Source: Pseudomonadota bacterium
GTDB lineage: Bacteria; Pseudomonadota; Gammaproteobacteria; Burkholderiales; Gallionellaceae
NCBI GenBank assembly: GCA_021783855.1
Contig: JAJXTL010000146.1
Location: forward strand, 1-6,870
Length of the DNA: 6,870 nt
Reading direction: 5' to 3'
Shown: piece by piece, positions 1-6,870 of the stretch
Layout of the letters: each line of letters starts with the position of its first letter
Position numbering within the stretch: position 1 is the stretch's first letter
Position numbers and translations under genes: made by a program
Notes under the pieces: model-generated
Databases searched by the model: none
Told to the model about the DNA's origin: nothing
The model's input: the letters and a program-made list of their open reading frames with translations, nothing else

Positions 1-1
1 C

Positions 2-49
2 TGGATCAAAAAACTCAGAGAGTTCGGTTTCATTCCGAATCCAGTCTGA
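2..49 (+). CDS. Possible 3' tail of an unidentified gene entering from the left
   Basis: Frame 2 reads WIKKLREFGFIPNPV and then TGA at 47-49. The amphipathic, protein-like composition is the only support. Fifteen residues are too few to assign a family. The competing frame 1 stays open to 132 and reads less like a folded protein end. The tail could equally be chance. If real, the element at 158-294 with its downstream T-run would lie just after the end of this gene. Confidence 0.15.
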   Translation, partial: WIKKLREFGFIPNPV

Positions 50-157
50 TCAGCGTACTTTCAAATTTAATGGCTTTCAATAGCCAGCTTCCTGCACGCC
101 CAAAATCTGAATTCTTTCACGTTAACAATTAATCTCTCCTGGCACAGTACTGTATTT

Positions 158-294
158 AGGGGACCGCTGAATTATTGTCATTTCGAACAAAGCGATAAAT
201 ACAACTACTTGATTTATATATATTTATAAGGAGCCTACCCTGAGCGAAGTCGAAGGGTTCGAAATAACAAACGAGAATAAATCAGCGGTTCCCT
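158..294. repeat. MITE/REP-like element with terminal inverted repeats
   Basis: The outer arms, AGGGGACCGCTGA at 158-170 and the reverse complement of 282-294 (AGGGAACCGCTGA), match at 12 of 13 positions. An inner pair, TGTCATTTCGAAC at 176-188 against the complement of 257-269, again matches at 12 of 13. The interior has an AT-rich stretch (211-229) and the motif CCCTGAGCGAAGTCGAAGGG at 238-257. That motif, with its CCCT/AGGG ends, belongs to a kind of short intergenic repeat seen in many environmental proteobacteria (recalled, not searched). The element has no coding capacity, so it would be non-autonomous. On the plus strand its right arm is followed two bases later by seven T (297-303), so a folded transcript could also end there. 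Whether it is multicopy cannot be told from one window. Confidence 0.55.
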
Positions 295-391
295 GGTTTT
301 TTTGTTCAGATCAATTATTTCGTCGGGAAACCGGCGACTTGCCCGCTTACAGGTTTATAAACATTGGGCGTATGTGTTTCACACAAGTCCG

Positions 392-418
392 ATGTTCGGT
401 GTTTCATGAGACGAACAT
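392..418 (-). terminator. Hairpin downstream of the tolC-like gene, weak terminator candidate
   Basis: ATGTTCG (392-398) and CGAACAT (412-418) form a perfect 7-bp stem around a 13-base loop, starting 27 bases past the stop codon of the leftward tolC-like gene. No T-run follows on the minus strand, so it is not a classical Rho-independent terminator. It may instead stabilise the 3' end of the message or be coincidental. Confidence 0.2.
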
Positions 419-445
419 ACTATTAGGGCACAGCAGCAGCCATAA

Positions 446-1765
446 TCAATGCAGCGCCTGATTCACCTTGGCCAGCTCCGCTTCGTTCAGCTCACCCACT
501 GATGCTTTCAGGCGCAGCTCGCTTACCAGATAGTTGTATTGCGCCTGATACAAATCGCGGCGCGTCGAATAGAGTTGCTGCTGCGCGTTCAAAACATCGA
601 GGTTGGTGCGCACACCCACTTCCTGCCCCAGTTTGCTCGCTTCCAGCACGCTTACGCTGGAGGTAAGCGCCTGCTGCAAGGCATTGACCTGGGCTGCGCC
701 GCTCACCACGCCAAGATATGCCTGGCGTGTCTGCTGTTCAACACTGCGCCGGGCGTTTTCCAGCTCCTGGCGGGCACGCTCGCGATTGGCTTCCGCTTCG
801 CGCCATCTGGAATTCACAGCGCCTCCCTCAAATATCGGCACATTGAGCTGCACGCCTATGCTTTTGGTCGTGATATCGCTGGCCATACTGCCGCCTACAT
901 TATTGGTCGAATAGTTAGCCACCATATCCAGGGTGGGATAATGCCCGCCGCGCTTCTTCTCAACTTCTTTGTTGGCCAGCTCAAACCCGGCATGGGCAAT
1001 GGCAAGTTGCGGGTTATTCAGCTCGGCGTCATTCACCCACTTTGCCATATCGGCAGGCAACGGTGCCTCCGGCCTGAATTGTGGCCCGATGGTTTTAAGA
1101 TCTTGCGGCAGCGCGCTGATCAGTTGCTGCAATAAGCCGCGTTTGATTTCCAGATTGTTCTGCGCAGCGATCTCCTGCGAATAGGTCAGGTCATGGCGCG
1201 CCTGCGCCTCGTCGGTGTCGGTAATCGTGGCGCTACCGACTTCAAAATTTCTTTTAGCCTGAGCCAGTTGCTCGGCAATCGCGCTCTTTTGCGCCTGGGC
1301 AAGCTGTACGCTGTCCTGGGCGATCAGCACATCGAAGTAAGCCTGAGCCGTGCGCAACACCAGATCCTGTTCTGCAATTCTCAGTTGTGCGTCGGTTTGC
1401 GCGACCTGCAACTCGGCCTCGGAATAGGCCACCCAGTTTTGCTGGCGGTACAAAGGTTGCACCAGCGTCACGCCGTAACCATTGCTGTTATAACGATAAT
1501 TACCGCTTAAAACGGTGAGCGGATAGCCAAGATACTGAACGCTTTGATTGTTGGTGGTGGAATTTGCGCTAAGGTTAACCGTGGGCATCAACAGGGAGCG
1601 GCCCTGCGGCAGCTTTTCCCGTCCTGCCTGTTGTGTGGCGCGCGCAGCGGCAATCACCGGGTCATTGGCCTGTGCACTGTGAAAAACATCCAGCAGATCA
1701 GCCGCCTGCACATCGTTCGCAGCCAGCATCGTGACCAGCAAAACTATCGCAGGCTTAATTTTCAT
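446..1765 (-). CDS. tolC: TolC-family outer-membrane channel protein
   Basis: This 439-aa protein is the outer-membrane and periplasmic exit duct used by type I secretion systems and tripartite efflux pumps. The N-terminus is a typical Sec signal: MKIKP, a hydrophobic core, then a likely cut after VQA (about residue 21). Two tandem halves of the family fold are visible. Half one has the beta-strand segment YGVTLVQPLY (97-106) and the helix turn FEVGSATITDTDEAQAR (174-190). Half two has GVQLNVPIFEGG (304-315) and EVGVRTNLDVLNAQQQLY (382-399), the conserved GxRTxxDVLNAQ signature. Length is normal for bacterial TolC (about 430-490 aa). There is no lipobox cysteine, which separates it from the NodT/OprM lipoprotein branch. 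It sits 51 bases after the Pcm-like gene on the same strand, probably in one transcript. No strong Shine-Dalgarno precedes its ATG. No pump or adaptor gene is in the window, so the partner is unknown. The symbol follows the family and does not prove orthology to E. coli tolC. Confidence 0.93.
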   Translation of the reverse strand: MKIKPAIVLLVTMLAANDVQAADLLDVFHSAQANDPVIAAARATQQAGREKLPQGRSLLMPTVNLSANSTTNNQSVQYLGYPLTVLSGNYRYNSNGYGVTLVQPLYRQQNWVAYSEAELQVAQTDAQLRIAEQDLVLRTAQAYFDVLIAQDSVQLAQAQKSAIAEQLAQAKRNFEVGSATITDTDEAQARHDLTYSQEIAAQNNLEIKRGLLQQLISALPQDLKTIGPQFRPEAPLPADMAKWVNDAELNNPQLAIAHAGFELANKEVEKKRGGHYPTLDMVANYSTNNVGGSMASDITTKSIGVQLNVPIFEGGAVNSRWREAEANRERARQELENARRSVEQQTRQAYLGVVSGAAQVNALQQALTSSVSVLEASKLGQEVGVRTNLDVLNAQQQLYSTRRDLYQAQYNYLVSELRLKASVGELNEAELAKVNQALH

Positions 1766-1816
1766 CGAATTTGCGCCATTTTATTGCCAGCCGCGGCGTC
1801 AGGCCATGCAAAAAGT

Positions 1817-2473
1817 TTAAAATACAAACCGCTCGGGATGTTGCGCATTTTGCAGCGGCGCGACGCTGGTTTCCATGAGATTAACCGTTTCATACGTGTC
1901 GGACGAAACCCGGGTAATCAGCTTCACCTCCATCACCGGCGCATCGCCAACGATGGCAAACAATCGTCCACCTATGTTCAGGCTGTTTTGAAAGGCTGCC
2001 GGCAACATCGGCGTAGAGCCGGTCAGCACGATCGCATCGTAGGTTGCGCCGTCTCCCCAGCCGCAAGACGCATCGCCGATTTCCAGCACAACGTTTTCCC
2101 GCTGATAAGCTTGCAGATGCGACTTTGCCATTGCACTCAATGCAGGCTCGATTTCGACCGAGGTGACATGCCCTGCCAGCGCGGACAACAGGGCGGTCAG
2201 ATAACCGCTGCCGGTGCCCACTTCCAGCACCCTGTCGCGGCGCCCGAGACGTAATTCCTGTATGGCGCGCGCCTCCAGCTTGGGCTGCCACATAAACATG
2301 CCGTAACCTAACGGTATTTCCATATCCATAAAGGCCATGGCCTTTTTATCTTCCGGCACGAAATGTTCACGGCGCACGTGATGGAGCAGCTCCAGAATCC
2401 TCGCCTCCAATACGTCACATGGACGAATTTGCTGTTCAATCATATTGAAGCGTGCTTGTTCCATATTCTGCAT
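1817..2473 (-). CDS. Protein-L-isoaspartate O-methyltransferase-like protein
   Basis: A 218-aa class I SAM-dependent methyltransferase of the Pcm family, which in its canonical form repairs isoaspartyl residues in aged proteins. SAM-binding motif I is VLEVGTGSGY (82-91), the acidic end of strand beta2 is SVEIE (105-109), and the motif after beta4 is YDAIVLTGSTP (145-155). The N-terminal family pattern MIEQQIRP...VLEARILELLHHVRREHFVP (11-40) is clear. The stretch where canonical Pcm reads GQTISQPYxVA is changed to GYGMFMWQPKLEA (56-68), so the substrate-side motif is divergent and isoaspartyl repair should not be assumed. In many Betaproteobacteria a Pcm homologue lies upstream of tolC (recalled, not checked), as here. 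The start is the first ATG of three in frame (residues 1, 4 and 11). None has a good ribosome-binding site, so the start is uncertain by a few codons. Confidence 0.88.
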   Translation of the reverse strand: MQNMEQARFNMIEQQIRPCDVLEARILELLHHVRREHFVPEDKKAMAFMDMEIPLGYGMFMWQPKLEARAIQELRLGRRDRVLEVGTGSGYLTALLSALAGHVTSVEIEPALSAMAKSHLQAYQRENVVLEIGDASCGWGDGATYDAIVLTGSTPMLPAAFQNSLNIGGRLFAIVGDAPVMEVKLITRVSSDTYETVNLMETSVAPLQNAQHPERFVF

Positions 2474-2479
2474 TTTGAT

Positions 2480-2562
2480 TTAACCCGGTTAATTTAGCTG
2501 TTATTTTGGCAGTATAACAACACACCCCCCAGATGCTCAACCCAACTCTGTCAACCGGGTTG
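2480..2562. repeat. Pair of AACC-N-GGTT palindromes flanking the pcm promoter
   Basis: TTAACC-C-GGTTAA at 2480-2492 and CAACC-G-GGTTG at 2552-2562 are perfect odd-length palindromes with the same core, AACC-N-GGTT. Their centres are 71 bases apart (about 6.8 helical turns). The first lies in the pcm 5' leader just before the start codon. The second lies upstream of the -35 box and near any thiC promoter. The arrangement resembles paired operators for a dimeric regulator. No regulator gene is in the window, so this is inference, and short palindromes can arise by chance. Confidence 0.3.
2511..2540 (-). promoter_or_regulatory. Candidate sigma70 promoter for the pcm-tolC unit
   Basis: On the minus strand TTGAGC (2540-2535) is followed after 18 bases by TATACT (2516-2511), 4/6 and 5/6 matches to the -35 and -10 boxes. 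This would start RNA near 2504 and leave a leader of about 30 bases before the pcm ATG at 2473. A perfect TTGACA lies further upstream at 2554-2549, but it has no -10 at the proper distance. The spacer contains a run of six G. Confidence 0.5.
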
Positions 2563-2596
2563 CTTTTCCCCTACTTTTCCAGTACCTTCCGTAACT

Positions 2597-4585
<1,989 letters not shown>

Positions 4586-4588
4586 TAC

Positions 4589-4777
4589 ATGCAGCCGTCG
4601 CCCGCCGTGACTTCGGAAAGCCCGTGTATCGGCCACTGCACCACGGTGTTAGGGGACGATGTGTGCCGCAGCTGCCTGCGCACCTTCGAGGAAGTGACCA
4701 ACTGGGTGCAAATGAGCGAAGAAGAACGCTGCGCTGTGAATCGGCGTATCTCAATAATTTGCGGGATGGCGGGTTAA
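4589..4777 (+). CDS. DUF1289 family small cysteine-rich protein
   Basis: A 62-aa cytoplasmic protein matching the DUF1289 pattern: SPCIGHC, then [20 protein letters not shown], then SEEER. Cys13, Cys17, Cys26 and Cys29 form a CxxxC...CxxC set that could hold zinc or an Fe-S cluster. Cys48 and Cys58 are additional. The family's function is not established. The start lies 3 bases after the thiC stop codon with no Shine-Dalgarno of its own, so translation is probably coupled to thiC. uppP follows 22 bases downstream. The ATG at 4589 is preferred, with GTG at 4607 as an alternative that would still keep all the cysteines. A role beside the Fe-S enzyme ThiC is suggestive only. Confidence 0.88.
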   Translation: MQPSPAVTSESPCIGHCTTVLGDDVCRSCLRTFEEVTNWVQMSEEERCAVNRRISIICGMAG

Positions 4778-4799
4778 AACACCCCCTACAGGAACAACG

Positions 4800-5627
4800 A
4801 TGGACACTATTTTGTTGCTTAAAGCCGCCATACTCGGCATCGTCGAAGGATTAACCGAATTTTTGCCGATTTCCTCAACCGGTCATCTGATCGTGGTCGG
4901 TAGCCTGCTCAACTTCAATGACGAGCGCGGCAAACTTTTCGAGATCGTCATTCAGTCGGCGGCCATCCTGGCCGTGATGTGGGAATACCGCGCCAAGATC
5001 ACCTCGCTTGTAGCGGGCGTGCAAAAAGGCGATGCCACCGCGAAACGCTTTCTGTTCAACATTGCCATCGCCTTTCTGCCGCTGGCGATTATCGGCCTGC
5101 TTTTCGGTAAGCACATCAAGGCGGCGCTGTTCAATCCGATCACCGTCGCCGTCACGTCCATCGTCGGCGCCCTGTTCATCCTGTGGGCGGAAAAACGCAA
5201 ACATGTGGTAACCGTGGAATCTGCGGACGACCTGGACTGGCGCGGCGCCCTGAAAGTAGGCTTCGCGCAGGCGCTGGCGCTGATCCCCGGCACCTCACGT
5301 TCAGGCGCCACCATCATCGGCGGGCTGTTTTTCGGCCTTTCGCGCCGCGCCGCGACGGAATTCACCTTTTTCCTCGCCATGCCCACGCTGATCGCCGCGA
5401 CGGTATATGAAATGTACAAGGAACGCGCGCTGCTTTCAGGTTCCGATCTGGGCATGTGGGCGGTAGGCTTTACCGCATCGTTCATCTCGGCTTTCCTGTG
5501 CGTGCGCTGGCTGTTGCGCTTCATCAGCAGCCACGACTTCACCGTGTTCGCCTGGTATCGCATCGCCTTCGGCCTGATCGTGCTGTTCACCTACTACACC
5601 GGCATGGTGAGCTGGTCGGCAGCCTGA
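4800..5627 (+). CDS. uppP: Undecaprenyl-diphosphate phosphatase UppP (BacA)
   Basis: A 275-aa polytopic inner-membrane enzyme that dephosphorylates undecaprenyl diphosphate to the monophosphate, renewing the lipid carrier for peptidoglycan and other surface polymers. Overexpression in other species gives bacitracin resistance. Both signature regions are present: [14 protein letters not shown] (16-29), with the catalytic-type Glu16, Glu20 and His29, and PGTSRSG (163-169), with Ser166 and Arg167. Hydrophobic segments recur around residues 86-103, 113-130, 152-163, 188-201 and 220-235 and at the C-terminus, as in E. coli BacA (273 aa). AGGAA at 4790-4794 is a good ribosome-binding site 5 bases before the ATG. 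It is the third gene of the thiC cluster, with no clear terminator or promoter in the 22-base gap. Its stop codon directly touches the convergent efflux gene. Confidence 0.97.
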   Translation: MDTILLLKAAILGIVEGLTEFLPISSTGHLIVVGSLLNFNDERGKLFEIVIQSAAILAVMWEYRAKITSLVAGVQKGDATAKRFLFNIAIAFLPLAIIGLLFGKHIKAALFNPITVAVTSIVGALFILWAEKRKHVVTVESADDLDWRGALKVGFAQALALIPGTSRSGATIIGGLFFGLSRRAATEFTFFLAMPTLIAATVYEMYKERALLSGSDLGMWAVGFTASFISAFLCVRWLLRFISSHDFTVFAWYRIAFGLIVLFTYYTGMVSWSAA

Positions 5628-6754
5628 TTACTGCTGCCGTTTATCACCAGGCGTAACGGGGCGATTCCACCATCCTCCACCCAGCGCCTGGTAAAGCGCG
5701 ACGGTCACGCCAAGACGACTGGCTTGCGCCTGCGTCAGATTGATCGCAGCCAATTGATCATTTTGTTCGGCCGCCAACTGTGCCTGATAACTTACCGCGC
5801 CCAACTGATATTGTTTGCGGACAAGTTCAACTGATGTCCTGGCCGCCTGTGCGCCGGATGCTGCCGCCCTGAGCTGTGAGGCATCCGATTGTATCGTGTA
5901 CAGCGTGTCGGCGACATTCTGCAACGCGGCAATCACCGTACTGCGATACTGCGCACCCGCCCCAATCAGCGCCTGTTCAGCGGCGCGTGACCTGGCATGC
6001 AGCGTACCCCCGTCAAAAATGGTCTGACTGACACTGGCCGCCAGATTGAAAAAACCGCCGCCGGAGCGGAACATCCATGAGGGATTATCCGCCATACCGC
6101 CGATGGCTGCGGTCAGCGCAAATTGCGGAAGTCTGTTGGCGATAGCCACCCCTGCCTGTGCGCTCGCAAAGTGCAATTGCTCTTCGGCAGCGCGTACATC
6201 CGGACGTTGTTCGACAATTCTGGAAGGCAGGCTGAGCGGCAACTCCTCCGGCAAATGAAGCGATGAAAGTTCAAATTTTTCCTCAACATCCTCATCCGGC
6301 GAATTGCCTGCCAGCGCGCGTATCAAATCTCGCGTTTGTTCCAGTTGAGCCTGAAGTGGCGCCAGTGCCTGTTCCATCGCAGCTAACGAGGATTCCTGTG
6401 CTGCCACATCTACATTGGATACGTCTCCCAGCCTGTATTGAGCCTGCAAGAGTTCAAGCATCTGCCTGTTGCAACCGACTACTTTTTCCATTGCGGCTAT
6501 CTGCGAGCGCAGCGATGCTTCCTGTATCGCTGCGGCAACCACGTTCGAGGCCAGCGTAATATAAGTCGCTTCCAGTTGCATTTTTTGTGCATCTACCTGT
6601 GTCTGAGCCGATTCAACCATTCTGCGGTTAAGGCCGAATACGTCCGGCACATAACCCACGGTTAATTGCGCAACGTGAAAATTGTAATAGGCGGGTGAAT
6701 TATAGACAGGGCCGGCAGGATTCGAGCCAGTCTGAATCACATTGCCATTACCCT
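5628..6754 (-). pseudogene. NodT/OprM-type outer-membrane efflux subunit, 5'-truncated by an IS30-family element
   Basis: The remaining 370 or more residues are the body and C-terminus of a NodT-family outer-membrane lipoprotein of RND efflux pumps (OprM, CusC and TtgC relatives). Counted from the GTG at 6740, landmarks are YVPDVFGLNRR (30-40), the first repeat YRLGDVSNVDVAAQES (102-117), the hallmark LPSRIVEQRPDVRAAEEQL (171-189), QTIFDGG (239-245), the second repeat YQLGAVSYQAQLAAEQ (311-326) and the closing LYQALGGGWW (349-358). Full members have about 460-500 residues and reach DVFGxNRR near residue 140. About 100 residues, including the signal peptide and lipobox, are therefore missing. 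Upstream the frame runs a few codons (NRQGNGN) to a TGA at 6762-6764, which is also the transposase stop. Without a signal peptide the product could not reach the outer membrane. The GTG at 6740 has no ribosome-binding site. The exact IS junction is inferred. Confidence 0.85.
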
Positions 6755-6870
6755 GGCGGTTTCAAGCACCAAGTGCAAAAAGTGCTGCGTGATGTAGCTT
6801 AAAGTCAAAAGCGTCTGGCATGAACAGTTCTACCGGACATTTGAAACCGAGTGACTTGCGTGGACGGGTA
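6755..6870 (-). mobile_element. End of an IS30-family insertion sequence (partial, continues past the window)
   Basis: The transposase 3' end is followed within about 10 bases by sequence belonging to the truncated efflux gene, so the element boundary lies at about 6750-6761. I place it at 6755, where GGCGGTTTCAAGCACC begins, because IS30-type ends often lie across the transposase stop codon. The other inverted repeat and the target duplication are outside the window, so the boundary is approximate. Confidence 0.6.
6762..6870 (-). CDS. IS30-family transposase, C-terminal fragment (runs off the window)
   Basis: On the minus strand the last 35 codons before the TGA at 6762-6764 begin TRPRKSLGFKCPVELF. 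The TRPRKxLGFKxPxE(L/V)F pattern is the C-terminal part of the DDE integrase core of IS30 transposases, where the catalytic Glu-containing helix precedes an N-x-RPRK-x-LG motif. The protein then ends with FDFKLHHAALFALGA. The catalytic residues lie outside the window, so activity cannot be judged. The gene is on the same strand and in the same frame as the efflux gene it interrupts. Confidence 0.8.
   Translation of the reverse strand, partial: TRPRKSLGFKCPVELFMPDAFDFKLHHAALFALGA

Larger units (their letters stand above)
1..445. other. Intergenic region with no convincing complete gene
   Basis: The 445 bases downstream of the tolC-like gene hold no ORF with a recognisable product. They contain the inverted-repeat element at 158-294, a run of seven T at 297-303, a small bulged hairpin at 322-338 (GTCG/CGAC outer stem), a TGTGT/ACACA mini-hairpin at 373-385 and a 7-bp hairpin at 392-418. 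At the left edge two plus-strand frames are open from outside the window: frame 1 to a TAA at 130-132 and frame 2 to a TGA at 47-49. Either could be the tail of an upstream gene, but neither tail is recognisable. The region is more AT-rich than the genes beside it. Confidence 0.55.

Noticed and set aside
1..44. CTGGAT (1-6) and ATCCAG (39-44) with an inner TTCGG/CCGAA hairpin as an attachment site or element end
   Set aside because: The stems do not stack into one clean structure and the left arm sits at the window edge, so it cannot be evaluated.
1762..1779. Five-codon frame (MAQIR then TGA) overlapping the tolC start codon as ATGA, as a possible leader peptide
   Set aside because: It has no ribosome-binding site, and an overlap this short is easily accidental.
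1544..2254. A 236-codon plus-strand ORF spanning the end of pcm and the start of tolC
   Set aside because: It crosses the boundary of two well-supported minus-strand genes and its His/Arg/Gln-rich translation resembles a shadow frame.
2525..2530. Run of six C (six G on the pcm strand) inside the promoter spacer, as a possible phase-variable switch
   Set aside because: Slippage-based phase variation usually needs longer tracts; six bases is common by chance.
2560..2588. TTGCTT and TACCTT with 17-base spacing as a thiC promoter
   Set aside because: Each box matches the consensus at only three positions. A promoter must exist near here, but this match is too weak to call.
4952..5590. A 212-codon minus-strand ORF opposite uppP
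   Set aside because: uppP carries complete catalytic motifs on the other strand, and this frame shows no signal, domain or ribosome-binding site.

Overview
The window looks like ordinary chromosomal DNA from a betaproteobacterium. The best guess is an environmental lineage of the Nitrosomonadales/Gallionellaceae kind. This rests on the protein style, the moderate GC content, the pcm-tolC pairing and a thiC-DUF1289-uppP cluster, and the exact taxon cannot be fixed by eye. Almost all of it is explained by five intact genes, one truncated gene, one partial transposase and one riboswitch. I do not see a previously undescribed system. The points worth a second look are regulatory or concern genome rearrangement.

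Layout. Positions 1-445 hold no convincing complete gene. They contain a 137-bp element with imperfect terminal inverted repeats (158-294), which looks like a non-autonomous or REP/MITE-type repeat. On the minus strand, 446-2473 is a two-gene unit transcribed leftward: a Pcm-like SAM-dependent methyltransferase followed by a TolC-family outer-membrane channel, with a plausible promoter at 2511-2540. Between the divergent pcm and thiC genes (2474-2713) lie that promoter, two matching palindromes of core AACC-N-GGTT, a clear TPP riboswitch (about 2597-2678) and an overlapping hairpin (2670-2694).

On the plus strand, 2714-5627 is a tightly spaced set: thiC (pyrimidine branch of thiamine synthesis), a 62-aa DUF1289 cysteine-rich protein starting 3 nt after thiC, and uppP (undecaprenyl-diphosphate phosphatase) 22 nt further on. 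If no internal promoter exists, the TPP riboswitch could affect all three. uppP abuts, with no intergenic base, a convergent minus-strand gene for a NodT/OprM-type outer-membrane efflux subunit (5628 to about 6754). That gene has lost its N-terminal third or quarter. The break falls where the 3' end of an IS30-family transposase begins (stop at 6762-6764, running off the window at 6870), so an IS insertion appears to have truncated it.

How the parts relate. ThiC needs a [4Fe-4S] cluster, and its small neighbour has a four-cysteine pattern that could bind metal, though no link has been shown. UppP recycles the lipid carrier for peptidoglycan and has no obvious tie to thiamine beyond co-location. 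The window carries two outer-membrane channel genes of the TolC superfamily, of which only the tolC-like one is intact.
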